The notes beneath the pieces were generated by a model. The model saw only the letters and a program-made list of their open reading frames with translations, had not been told where the DNA came from and made no database searches. Both the position numbers and the translations under genes were made by a program. From Treponema sp. (GTDB lineage: Bacteria > Spirochaetota > Spirochaetia > Treponematales > Breznakiellaceae): a stretch of 64,000 nucleotides of DNA. Below, piece by piece: positions 8,812 to 17,595 of the stretch. The DNA is taken from the NCBI GenBank assembly GCA_009787695.1, contig WQSW01000009.1:1-64000 (forward strand). The letters run 5' to 3'. The stretch's first letter is position 1. Every line of letters starts with the position of its first letter.

Positions 8812-9138
8812 TTATTTCCGTTTCTTAGTTTTTTTTATTTTACCGTCAATCTTATATTGTTTTTTAAGACACTTAGAGCATATAAAGTTCTTTGCTTTTT
8901 TTCCCACAGGAACGCCGCATTTTGGGCATAGCCCTTTCTTTTTTCTTTGTTCATAACGTTCTCTGCGTGTTTCATTAATTGTGTCCGTATTTTCATTTTG
9001 GTAGTTCCGGTAAAATTCCCTGCAAGTATCGCAGGTTTTATACGGGCTCGATTTTCTTACCTTTCCCCCGCATCTGGGGCAAAGTCCGCTTCTAAGGCGT
9101 TTGTGATAAATTTTCTTTTTTTCTGGGGCTTCTGTCAT
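8812..9138 (-). CDS. Small protein with two zinc-ribbon-like CxxC...CxxC units
   Basis: GLCPRCGGKVRKSSPYKTCDTC and GLCPKCGVPVGKKAKNFICSKC, basic C-terminus. Confidence 0.7.
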   Translation of the reverse strand: MTEAPEKKKIYHKRLRSGLCPRCGGKVRKSSPYKTCDTCREFYRNYQNENTDTINETRRERYEQRKKKGLCPKCGVPVGKKAKNFICSKCLKKQYKIDGKIKKTKKRK

Positions 9139-9210
9139 AAGTTAAAGATATAAAAAAAATAAAATTTATTCAATTACTTAAAATCAAAAAGTTTATAAAA
9201 CAGAAATTTC

Positions 9211-10854
9211 TTAATGTTTAAAATGCCTTGTTCCCGTAAAAACCAGCGCAATTCCGTGTTTATCGCACGCTTCAATAGATAAATTATCATTTTTTGAACC
9301 GCCGGGCTGGATAATCGCTTTTATTCCCGCTTTTGCAGCTTCATCTACTATATCCGCAAAGGGGAAGAATGCGTCAGATGCAAGAACTCTTGCAGGAAGA
9401 CAGTCGCTCCACGGGATGCCTCCTGTATCTGCGCTTTCTCTGGAAGCCGCTGTCATAAGAGCCGTGCTTCTATCCAGCGCTTGTTTTGCGGGCCAGATGC
9501 GGTTCACCTGTCCTCCGCCGATACCTGTCGCAGATTGTTCTTTTACAATGATAATTGCATTTGATTTTACAAAAGAAACCGCTCTCATGCCAAAGATCAT
9601 ATCTGCAATATCTTTTTCTTCCGGAGCTTTTTTTGATACTACTTCCCATTTTTCAAAAAGTATATGGTTGCATTGCTGAGTCAAAAGACCTCCGTCAACT
9701 GCAATGTACTCATGAGTTTCTTTCGGCGCTCTTTTTAATTTTATTACTCTAAGATTTTTTTTCTTTTTTAGAATTTCCAGAGCATCATTATCAAAATCAG
9801 GGGCTGCTATCACTTCTAAAAATAACTCTGCTAAATGTTCTGCCGTAACGGCATTTACAACAGTGTTACAGGCGATTATCCCGCCGAAAATCGACACAGG
9901 ATCGCAGGAAAAAGTTTTTCTGAATGCATCAGACAGATTATCGCCCAGCGCGATACCGCAAGGTGTATTGTGTTTTACCGCAACACAGCAAATTTGCTTT
10001 TCTAAAGAACTTTTTGCAGCAGGAAACAAGCGTTTTATATCATCTGCGCCGAAAGGAAGCGTTCCGTCAGTTTTTAATCCGAATGCGCAAACCGCTTTCC
10101 ATGCAATATCAAGGTCTCTTATATTATTATATCCCATTTCTTTGCCGTTAAGCTGTTCCATACCGCAAAGAGCGCCCGGTTTATCGGTATGTAAATAAAG
10201 CGCCGCGCTCTGATGAGCGTTTTCCCCGTAACGAAGAGCGCTTTCTTTTTTTAAGGAAAGAGGCAAATATTCAGGGTATTCTTCGTCTAACAGATAACGG
10301 GCAATGGCGGCATCATAAGCTGATGTAAGATCAAAAACTTTTCCCGCTAAACGCTTTTTAAATTCAAGAGGGACTTTTCCCGCTTTTATATTTTTCATCG
10401 CCTCTTTATAATCTGCCGGGTCTGTAAGAACAATCACATCGCGGTGATTTTTTGCCGCAGATCGAAGCATACCGGGACCTCCGATATCAATAAATTCGAT
10501 TGTTTCTTCTTCTGATAAGCCTGCCTGCACTTTTTCAAAAAAAGGATAGAGATTGACGCAAACAAGATCGATAGTTTGCAAATTTAAAGATTTTAAAGTA
10601 TCAACATGACTTTTTACATCACGGCGCGCAAGGATTCCCGCATGGATTGCAGGATGCAAGGTTTTAACCCTGCCGTCAAGACATTCAGGAAAGCCCGTAA
10701 CAGATGAAACATCGGTTACAGGTATTTTATTTTCTTGCAGGAATTTAAAAGTGCCGCCTGTAGAAATTATTTCCCACCCGGAACTATTTAAAAAAGAAGC
10801 TAATTCTGCAGCGCCTTCTTTATTATATACACTGATTAATGCACGTTTTTTCAT
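9211..10854 (-). CDS. purH: Bifunctional AICAR transformylase / IMP cyclohydrolase
   Basis: MKKRALISVYNKEGAAELASFLNSSGWEIISTGGT ... GGPGMLRSAAKNHRDVIVLTDPADY ... AVKHNTPCGIALG. Confidence 0.95.
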   Translation of the reverse strand: MKKRALISVYNKEGAAELASFLNSSGWEIISTGGTFKFLQENKIPVTDVSSVTGFPECLDGRVKTLHPAIHAGILARRDVKSHVDTLKSLNLQTIDLVCVNLYPFFEKVQAGLSEEETIEFIDIGGPGMLRSAAKNHRDVIVLTDPADYKEAMKNIKAGKVPLEFKKRLAGKVFDLTSAYDAAIARYLLDEEYPEYLPLSLKKESALRYGENAHQSAALYLHTDKPGALCGMEQLNGKEMGYNNIRDLDIAWKAVCAFGLKTDGTLPFGADDIKRLFPAAKSSLEKQICCVAVKHNTPCGIALGDNLSDAFRKTFSCDPVSIFGGIIACNTVVNAVTAEHLAELFLEVIAAPDFDNDALEILKKKKNLRVIKLKRAPKETHEYIAVDGGLLTQQCNHILFEKWEVVSKKAPEEKDIADMIFGMRAVSFVKSNAIIIVKEQSATGIGGGQVNRIWPAKQALDRSTALMTAASRESADTGGIPWSDCLPARVLASDAFFPFADIVDEAAKAGIKAIIQPGGSKNDNLSIEACDKHGIALVFTGTRHFKH

Positions 10855-10926
10855 TTACCCCTCCGTAATTGATAGGGTAATATGTTTTTTTAAATCTGTC
10901 TACTGTTGATTAAATTGCAAAAAAAA

Positions 10927-10987
10927 AGCGCACAAAGGAAAAAGAAAGCAAAGAATTCAGCTTTTTTCTCTTTATGCGCTGTTTTTT
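10927..10987. terminator. Probable bidirectional intrinsic terminator
   Basis: AGCGCACAAAG (10927-10937) pairs with CTTTATGCGCT (10970-10980) with one imperfect pair. Flanked by an A-tract on the left and a T-tract on the right. Confidence 0.6.
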
Positions 10988-10991
10988 TAAT

Positions 10992-11429
10992 CTAGAAACC
11001 CATGTTACTGGAATTATCTGATGAAATAGGAGTATCTGTTGCGGGTGTTGACGGTTTTTCTGCGGCCGGAGCATCAGTCTTTTTAACTTCTTTTTTTACT
11101 GTTGCTTTAGTTGTTTTAGGTACTGCGGGTTTTGCAGCGGGTTTCTTTGCTGCTGCCGGTTTTGCTGCGGGCTTTTTGGCTGCTGCAGGTTTCTTTGCAG
11201 TTGTTTTTTTAACGGCGGCTGGTTTTTTCGCTGCTGCGGGCTTTTTAGCCGCTGCAGGTTTCTTTGCAGTTGTTTTTTTAGCGGCAGCTGGTTTTTTCGC
11301 TGCTGCGGGCTTTTTAGCTGCTGCAGGTTTCTTTACAGTTGTTTTCTTTGCTACTGGCTTTTTAGCCGCCGGTTTTTTAGCTGCAGGTTTTTTTGCAGCC
11401 GGTTTTTTCGTTGTGGTTTTAGTTGCCAT
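10992..11429 (-). CDS. Histone H1-like Lys/Ala/Pro-rich DNA-binding protein
   Basis: MATKTTTKKPAAKKPAAKKPAAKKPVAKKTTVKKPAAAKKPAA... low-complexity basic repeats. Confidence 0.8.
   Translation of the reverse strand: MATKTTTKKPAAKKPAAKKPAAKKPVAKKTTVKKPAAAKKPAAAKKPAAAKKTTAKKPAAAKKPAAAKKPAAVKKTTAKKPAAAKKPAAKPAAAKKPAAKPAVPKTTKATVKKEVKKTDAPAAEKPSTPATDTPISSDNSSNMGF
11150..11356 (-). repeat. 69-bp (23-codon) tandem repeats inside the H1-like gene (boundaries approximate)
   Basis: CTGGTTTTTTCGCTGCTGCGGGCTTTTTAGC occurs at 11219 and again at 11288 (period 69), with a diverged copy to the left. Confidence 0.6.
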
Positions 11430-11608
11430 TATTAACTCCTTAAAGTTTTAAAAGATATATTAATATGTTAGTGCTTAATGTCAATTAAAGTCAAGTAGAA
11501 AAAAATTAATTTATAATTAATTACTATAAAAACAAAGAAGAAATAAAATGATCAAAGAATAAAGAGCACAAAAAAGGTTTGCTCAACTTTAACTGCGTAA
11601 GATAATTT

Positions 11609-13237
11609 TTATTTGTTTTTTGCTCTTTGTTTTCTGATTGCTTCAAGACATTCACGGACAAAGATTACTACAGAAAGCCCTTTGTATTCGATTTCTGTTT
11701 TTAATTTAACAGCATTTTCTTCGACAAGGGTTGGTTTTGCATCAAGAATCAACAGATGATCAGGGTTTACACCGCAGCCTAAAATAAGATTTTTCAAGTT
11801 TTTTGATTTAACTATAGTCGGCTGGCATCCTGTCATCGCTACACTTGAATTATCAAGAATGATGAGAGTCATTGCTGCATTTGCGTCTACCGCATCGATT
11901 AGAGGCGTGATACCTGAATGAATAAAGGTAGAATCTCCTATTACGGCAAGCGCGTATTTAAGACCTGCCTCTGATGCGCCTTTTGCCATGCCGACGCATG
12001 CTCCCATGCAAACTATGCTTTCAGGAACTGCCAAAGGCTCTGCCACACCGAGGGAATAACAGCCGATATCGGAATTAATGCCGACATCAGGATGTCCTTG
12101 ACGCGGATCGAGAGCAAAAACCGCTTTTTTTATTGTTTGATAGCTGTCGATATGAGGGCAGCCCTGGCAAAGTATAGGAGGTCTTTGAGGAAGATTATCA
12201 ATTTGTAAAGAAATGCTCTTTCTTGGCGCAAGCCCGAGCGCTTCGCGGATATTATCAGGGTCAAGTTCCCCGCATGGAATGATTGATTTTTTATTTCCCG
12301 CAATACCGAAGATCATCTGCATGATAAAAGGCTGTCCTTCTTCGATAACGATCACTTTTTCCGTATTTTTGCAAATAGAACGAACTATTTTTTCCGGTAA
12401 AGGATATGCGCCGATATGAAGATGAACAGGCGCGTTTTTCCCTTCTTTTTTGCGTAAAGCGATAAATTCTTCAAGGTTTTCTTCGTAATAATTACAACCT
12501 AAACCTGAAGTAATGATAGCAAGGTCTGTAATAATATTTTCGTTAATCGAACCTGTTAATTTATTTGCAGGATGATTTGATGACCACTCTTGTATTTCTG
12601 TTTGCTTTTCAAGCAGTGCGGCATAATTTTTGCGCGCTGCAGAAGGGATTAAAACCCATCCGTTTGTTTCAGTTGTTTTTGAAACGGGATTCTTGGCGCG
12701 CTCTTTTCTTGGGGAAACTGCCGCCCTTGCATGTGCAAGACGTGTTACAAGACGGACAAGGACGGGAACATTAAACTTTTCTGAAATATCAAAGGCTTCG
12801 CGGATCATTTCGTATGCTTCCTGCTGATTACGCGGTTCAAGGCACGGAATCATAGCAAAGTTAGAATAAAAACGCGAATCCTGTTCATTTTGGGAACTGT
12901 GCATCCCGGGATCGTCTGCAACGGCGATTACAAGCCCGCCTTTTATTTTTAAAAGAGCGGCATTTATTAAGGGGTCTGCCGCAACATTTAGACCGACATG
13001 CTTGGTTGTTACAAGCGCCCTGCACCCTGCAAATGAAACACCCAATGCAGCCTCTAAAGCCGTTTTTTCATTGGAACACCATCTTGCGATAGGTCCTCCT
13101 TTTTCAAACTCATCAATCAGATACTGCATAATCTCTGAAGAAGGGGTTCCGGGATAACCGTATGCTGCGCTTATTCCTGCATGAATAGCGCCTAAGGCGA
13201 CAGCCTCATCGCCAAGTAATGCTAATTTTTCACTCAT
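11609..13237 (-). CDS. iorA: Indolepyruvate ferredoxin oxidoreductase alpha subunit
   Basis: ALGAIHAGISAAYGYPGTPSSEIMQYL, PPILCQGCPHIDSYQTIKKAV, SDIGCYSLG, GDSTFIHSGITPLIDAV (ThDP-binding region). Confidence 0.9.
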   Translation of the reverse strand: MSEKLALLGDEAVALGAIHAGISAAYGYPGTPSSEIMQYLIDEFEKGGPIARWCSNEKTALEAALGVSFAGCRALVTTKHVGLNVAADPLINAALLKIKGGLVIAVADDPGMHSSQNEQDSRFYSNFAMIPCLEPRNQQEAYEMIREAFDISEKFNVPVLVRLVTRLAHARAAVSPRKERAKNPVSKTTETNGWVLIPSAARKNYAALLEKQTEIQEWSSNHPANKLTGSINENIITDLAIITSGLGCNYYEENLEEFIALRKKEGKNAPVHLHIGAYPLPEKIVRSICKNTEKVIVIEEGQPFIMQMIFGIAGNKKSIIPCGELDPDNIREALGLAPRKSISLQIDNLPQRPPILCQGCPHIDSYQTIKKAVFALDPRQGHPDVGINSDIGCYSLGVAEPLAVPESIVCMGACVGMAKGASEAGLKYALAVIGDSTFIHSGITPLIDAVDANAAMTLIILDNSSVAMTGCQPTIVKSKNLKNLILGCGVNPDHLLILDAKPTLVEENAVKLKTEIEYKGLSVVIFVRECLEAIRKQRAKNK

Positions 13238-13249
13238 TATTATTTTCCG

Positions 13250-13813
13250 TTATTGATTTACTCTTTCAACATATTCGTTGGTTTCTGTATTTACAAGGAT
13301 TTTTTCGCCTTGTTTGATAAAAAGCGGTACACGAACCGTTAAACCGGTATCAGTTATTATAGGTTTTGTCGCGCCTGTTGCAGTATCGCCCTTTATATAA
13401 TTCTCGCTTTCCGCTACGGTAAAAATAACCTTGTAGGGAATCTGAATATCAATTACTTTTCCTTCCCAGATTGTAAGCTGATAAGCCTCGCCGTCTTTTA
13501 AGTATAACTTTTTATCAGGATTTTCCTCTATGGAAACTTCGTATTGTTCAAAAGACTCGCTGTCCATAAAGTGATAGTTTTCTAAATCCGCATATTGATA
13601 CTGGCTTGGACGAATCTCGACCTGCGCGTCTTCAACTTCCTGCTGAGTAGGTATGGTAAGACTTAAAACAGAACCGTCTTTTATACTTTTCATTTTAATT
13701 CTGGCAACTGCTGTTCCCTTGCCGGGGTTGTGAAATTCCCTGTCAACGACAAGGTATGGCTGCCCCTTTTGCAGAAGGCATGTTCCTTTTACAATATCTC
13801 CGCCTCTAATCAT
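13250..13813 (-). CDS. efp: Elongation factor P
   Basis: MIRGGDIVKGTCLLQKGQPYLVVDREFHNPGKGTAVARIKMKSIKDGSV... and the typical C-terminal OB-fold region. Confidence 0.93.
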   Translation of the reverse strand: MIRGGDIVKGTCLLQKGQPYLVVDREFHNPGKGTAVARIKMKSIKDGSVLSLTIPTQQEVEDAQVEIRPSQYQYADLENYHFMDSESFEQYEVSIEENPDKKLYLKDGEAYQLTIWEGKVIDIQIPYKVIFTVAESENYIKGDTATGATKPIITDTGLTVRVPLFIKQGEKILVNTETNEYVERVNQ

Positions 13814-13934
13814 TGTTTTCCTCGTTTTTTAATGTCTTTTAATCAGTTTATCAAAAATACCGTTTTGTGGGAAGATAGTTCTGCTAAAGCGGTTCGTTCT
13901 TGTCATTATTATTGTTATTTGATATTGTTTATAA

Positions 13935-14852
13935 ATGAAAAACAGCAACAGTGTTTATAATGAGTCTACATCATATTCGTTCAGAAAAACATTTTATACC
14001 CCTTGTTTGCGTCCCGTTCTTTTTACATGCTTGTCTAAGATATTTTATAATTTTTTTATACGCCAGCATATAGCGGCTTTTTTACCGGGCAGAATACCTA
14101 TATCAAAAGTTGATCATCAATTAGATGAAAAGATACCGTTTACGCCTTCTTGGATATATATATATTTTGATTTTGTACAATTTTGGGTAAGGATGGTTTC
14201 TTTTTTTCTTCATAATTACAAACGCAAAGCGTATTCAGTTGTAAAAGAGATAATGCTGTCAATGGGAAATCTATATGCTTTTGCGGCAGAGGTTTATACC
14301 AAACATTTATCAACTACAAAACGCCCTTTTTATATCGCGCGTCCGATTTTTTTATTGATACATCTTGTAGACCCTCATCTTATGTGCATACCAAGTTTGC
14401 ATGTAATGGTAGCCATTCACGGTTATACCAAATTTAAAGAGATTTCCAAACGTCTCGGCGATGAGGAAAAGTTAAAAGATCAAGCAGAAATTATGAAGAG
14501 GGGCGCTTTAGCGATATGTCAGGCTATTCTTTTTGTTAAACAGCACAGTATAAATTGTATTCCTGCAGCCCTTTATGCAATGACCTGCTATACCCCAGAC
14601 CTTTTCCCTCCTGAAGAAGCGGCATATTTTACAAAACATCTTTTTTCCCCACCGCCTGAAAAGAAAGATATCTATAAAGGAAACCGAGTACATCCTGCAT
14701 ATGCACCCTTAACAAAAATAAAGGAAGAGGATCAAGAACAAATAAAAAACCGCATAATGACTTTATACAATCAATTTTTAGATGAGGGAAAAACATCAGC
14801 TTCATGGAAAGACCCTATTTTATGCTTTCTAAGATCATTTAATAGGGTGTAG
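13935..14852 (+). CDS. Conserved hypothetical protein (305 aa)
   Basis: Long ORF in an otherwise unexplained interval, with no motif I recognise. The start codon is uncertain. Confidence 0.6.
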   Translation: MKNSNSVYNESTSYSFRKTFYTPCLRPVLFTCLSKIFYNFFIRQHIAAFLPGRIPISKVDHQLDEKIPFTPSWIYIYFDFVQFWVRMVSFFLHNYKRKAYSVVKEIMLSMGNLYAFAAEVYTKHLSTTKRPFYIARPIFLLIHLVDPHLMCIPSLHVMVAIHGYTKFKEISKRLGDEEKLKDQAEIMKRGALAICQAILFVKQHSINCIPAALYAMTCYTPDLFPPEEAAYFTKHLFSPPPEKKDIYKGNRVHPAYAPLTKIKEEDQEQIKNRIMTLYNQFLDEGKTSASWKDPILCFLRSFNRV

Positions 14853-14880
14853 TCTTAATTTTTTATTATAGGAGAATTTT

Positions 14881-16185
14881 ATGAAAGGAAAAATTTTTAT
14901 TAGTTTTTTTCCGGTAATTGCTTTGCTTCTGGTATTTTTCGGCTGCGGAGTTAATGCAGAAAATAATATTGATGATTATGATGATACTGTTATTCTGCAT
15001 ACTAAATGGCAATTCCCGGTTGGAGTTGCAGTTCCCGGTGCAAAGACAACGAATACTCCAAATGATAACGCTCTAAAAGCAGATAATCCGCAGCATGCAT
15101 TACTTAAGCATTTTAATGTAGTAGTCGCAGAAAATGAGATGAAACCCGGTAATATTTTGCCTTCAAACAAACCTTCTAAAGAACCGAAAGATTGGAGTCA
15201 TGACGATCCATTTTTTACTTGGTCTAGTGCAGACGAGCTTGTTAATTATGCTAAAGAAAACAGCAAAAAAATACGCGGTCATACATTAATATGGCATGAT
15301 CAAACCCCGGATTGGTTTTTTAAAAGTAGCAGCTCAAGCGGAAGAGCAACAATAAATGAATTATATGCTCGTATGGAGCATTATATAAGAGTTGTTTTTC
15401 AAAAATACGGTAATGATATTAAATGGTGGGATGTAGTAAACGAGGCTGTTGATCATGATGCAAGCGGTCCCAGAAAAGATTCAAGAGGCAGATATACAGA
15501 AATTATGACAGATGCCGGAAAAACAGGAATGGATCGATATGAATATATATTAAAAGCTTTTCAATGGGCACGTCAATATGCAGATTCAAATTCTGGAAGT
15601 GATGTTGAGTTATATTTAACCGATTTCGGTGTTGAAAGACCATTTACCAGAGGCGGTTCTACAAAACAAGCTGATTTTAAAGAATTGGTAGAATGGTTAA
15701 TTGAAAAGGAAGCGCCGATTGACGGTGTTGGTTTTCAAGGACATTTCAGGCTCTATGATCATCCTGTAGACAAAAATAGCTGTCTTACTTGTATAGATAA
15801 AACTACCTGCAATCATGATATTAGTTCAGGTATAGATTTATTTTCAAGTATTGAAATATCATCAGGTAAAAAAATAAAAATCCAAATATGCGAACTGGAT
15901 ATTTCTATTTTTAGTAATGCAAAAGACGAAGCAAGCAGTACAAGTATAAGTAACAGCAATCTTCCAACCCGCCTTAGCGATCTTGCGCAAACATATCTGG
16001 ATTTTTTTGAAATGTTTGAAGAAAAATTTGATGAAGGTAAACTTGATATGGTTGTACTATGGGGTATTGCTGACGGACACAGTTGGTTAAACAATCATCC
16101 TGTCAGCGGCAGGAGAGATCATCCCTTGCTTTTTAACAGAAAATACAGGGCAAAAGAAGCGTATTTAAAGCTGGTTGATAGATGA
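14881..16185 (+). CDS. GH10 endo-1,4-beta-xylanase, lipoprotein
   Basis: Lipobox-like LLLVFFGC. GH10 motifs: VVVAENEMKPGN, IRGHTLIWHDQTPDWF, WWDVVNEAVDHD (acid/base Glu) and QICELDISI (nucleophile Glu). GGAG-type RBS. Confidence 0.93.
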   Translation: MKGKIFISFFPVIALLLVFFGCGVNAENNIDDYDDTVILHTKWQFPVGVAVPGAKTTNTPNDNALKADNPQHALLKHFNVVVAENEMKPGNILPSNKPSKEPKDWSHDDPFFTWSSADELVNYAKENSKKIRGHTLIWHDQTPDWFFKSSSSSGRATINELYARMEHYIRVVFQKYGNDIKWWDVVNEAVDHDASGPRKDSRGRYTEIMTDAGKTGMDRYEYILKAFQWARQYADSNSGSDVELYLTDFGVERPFTRGGSTKQADFKELVEWLIEKEAPIDGVGFQGHFRLYDHPVDKNSCLTCIDKTTCNHDISSGIDLFSSIEISSGKKIKIQICELDISIFSNAKDEASSTSISNSNLPTRLSDLAQTYLDFFEMFEEKFDEGKLDMVVLWGIADGHSWLNNHPVSGRRDHPLLFNRKYRAKEAYLKLVDR

Positions 16186-16197
16186 TCCAAAATAGAT

Positions 16198-16917
16198 ATG
16201 GATAAATCCCGTATTCTCTATCAAAGTGAAGCATGTGTTGTAATAAACAAGGCAGTAGGGGAGTCGGTAAACTCCGTTTGTGCAGAAAGTGTTAACAAGA
16301 ATAGTACAATGGTTAACGTATCTTTTGAACTTAAATCCTTGTTAGGTGTAAATTTTGCAGAAGCCGTTCACCGCATTGATGTTCCCGTAACAGGATGCAC
16401 GCTTTTTGCTCTAAAGCCTGACGCTCTTTCATTTTTGAACTCGGCTTTTGCGCGGGAAACTTCGTTGCATAATGCAGGTAAAAATGTTGTTAAACGCTAT
16501 TGGGCGATAGTAGAAAAAACAAATTTTAAACTGCCTGCAAACGGCGAACTTATTCACTGGATAGAAACAAACACGCGTAATAATAAATCATTCGCTCATA
16601 ACGAAGAAAAAAAGGGATGTAAAAAAGCTGTTTTAAAATACCGCATAATAGGTGAAGGGAAAAATTATCTTTTTTTTGAAATAGAACTGCTTTCAGGAAG
16701 GCATCACCAAATAAGAGCGCAATTTGCAGCCGTTGGTTTGCATATTAAAGGAGACTTAAAGTACGGGGCGAAACGCAGCGAAAAAAACGGCGGTATCCGC
16801 CTTCATGCCCGTTATCTGTCATTTCCAAATCCATTGGAAAAAAGCAGTTTTATCAGCATAACGGCAGACCCGCTTGAGGCGGATGCATTGTGGGAAGCTG
16901 TGATGGGTTATGTGTAA
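16198..16917 (+). CDS. RluA-family RNA pseudouridine synthase
   Basis: VNFAEAVHRIDVPVTGCTLFAL (HRxDxxxxG) and LLSGRHHQIRAQFAAVGLHIKGDLKYG. Confidence 0.88.
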   Translation: MDKSRILYQSEACVVINKAVGESVNSVCAESVNKNSTMVNVSFELKSLLGVNFAEAVHRIDVPVTGCTLFALKPDALSFLNSAFARETSLHNAGKNVVKRYWAIVEKTNFKLPANGELIHWIETNTRNNKSFAHNEEKKGCKKAVLKYRIIGEGKNYLFFEIELLSGRHHQIRAQFAAVGLHIKGDLKYGAKRSEKNGGIRLHARYLSFPNPLEKSSFISITADPLEADALWEAVMGYV

Positions 16918-16938
16918 TATGGATTTAACAATAGGAAA

Positions 16939-17385
16939 TTATAAAAGCCCAAGTTCATTATGAAAATATTTTAACGCAGAAAATCGGCACAGCGAAGATA
17001 CAGGAAGTGAAGGATTTTTCTTGCGGCGTTTAATTTCTTTTTTATAGGCTTTTACATAAGAAGAAAATTGTTTATTAATTAAATATTCGTTTTGTTTTAA
17101 TACATTATATTCATGTTGACGGATAGTCACCGGATTTGAATCAATATATTTTGCTACATCAGATATTACTACAGCTTTTGAGTAGTCAAGACCTTTATTT
17201 TGACCGTCAGAATTATCTGCAATATAACAATAAGAATGAGTAATGTGTGAACGAAGCGGAATAGCATATATGAGCCCGTCTAATTCCAGAAGTGTTACAT
17301 AATAGGGGCGTTCTTCTTTTGTGAGAATTTCTTCACAATGGCTGAAATGGGCATAAAAAGCAGCACTTAAACGATGAAATTCCAT
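16939..17385 (-). CDS. ToxN/AbiQ-superfamily endoribonuclease toxin (TenpN/CptN-like), type III toxin-antitoxin
   Basis: MEFHRLSAAFYAHFSHCEEILTKEERPYYVTLLELDGLIYAIPLRSHITHSYCYIADN...GLDYSKAVVISDVAKYID... matches the ToxN/TenpN layout as I recall it (central IPLRSHI..H and GLDYSKAVVI). The track start at 17412 lies inside the upstream terminator hairpin, so I prefer the ATG at 17385. Confidence 0.78.
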   Translation of the reverse strand: MEFHRLSAAFYAHFSHCEEILTKEERPYYVTLLELDGLIYAIPLRSHITHSYCYIADNSDGQNKGLDYSKAVVISDVAKYIDSNPVTIRQHEYNVLKQNEYLINKQFSSYVKAYKKEIKRRKKNPSLPVSSLCRFSALKYFHNELGLL

Positions 17386-17394
17386 AAATACCCG

Positions 17395-17420
17395 AAGAAA
17401 AATAACCCCCAATTGGAGGC
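17395..17420 (-). terminator. Intrinsic terminator between antitoxin repeats and toxin gene
   Basis: On the minus strand: CCTCC-AATT-GGGGG hairpin followed by TTATTTTTCTTC. Confidence 0.6.
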
Positions 17421-17425
17421 GTAAA

Positions 17426-17525
17426 ATCGGGCTTTCTTTTGATTAACGTGATTGCGCCCTACAATCACTTCACCGATCGAACTTTCTTTTGATTAACGTG
17501 ATTGCGTTCTACAATCACCTCATAC
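17426..17525 (-). ncRNA. Type III antitoxin RNA: two 50-nt tandem repeats
   Basis: Units 17426-17475 and 17476-17525. Each contains, on the minus strand, GTGATTG-TA(GGGC or GAAC)G-CAATCAC-GTTAATCAAAAGAAA-(GCCC or GTTC). This allows an H-type pseudoknot with two covarying pairs. Confidence 0.8.
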
Positions 17526-17529
17526 AAAC

Positions 17530-17558
17530 AATGTATATTATTTTTTTTGTATTGTCAA
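17530..17558 (-). promoter_or_regulatory. Promoter for the antitoxin RNA/toxin operon
   Basis: Minus strand TTGACA (17558-17553), 17-nt spacer, TACATT (17535-17530). Confidence 0.6.
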
Positions 17559-17595
17559 TAAAATTTTGTTTATAAACAAGAAAAAAATGAGCGTA

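Noticed and set aside
11002-11451. 149-aa plus-strand ORF rich in Ala, Gly and Phe
   Set aside because: Complement of the H1-like KKPAA repeats with no ribosome-binding site. The minus strand is the coding strand.
14881-16917. A polysaccharide utilisation locus around the xylanase
   Set aside because: Neighbours are a hypothetical protein and a pseudouridine synthase. No transporter, regulator or second glycosidase is adjacent.
17426-17525. Two repeats resembling a minimal CRISPR array
   Set aside because: The repeats are directly adjacent (50-nt period with no spacers), have internal covarying pairs and precede a ToxN-like gene. Type III antitoxin RNA explains them better.
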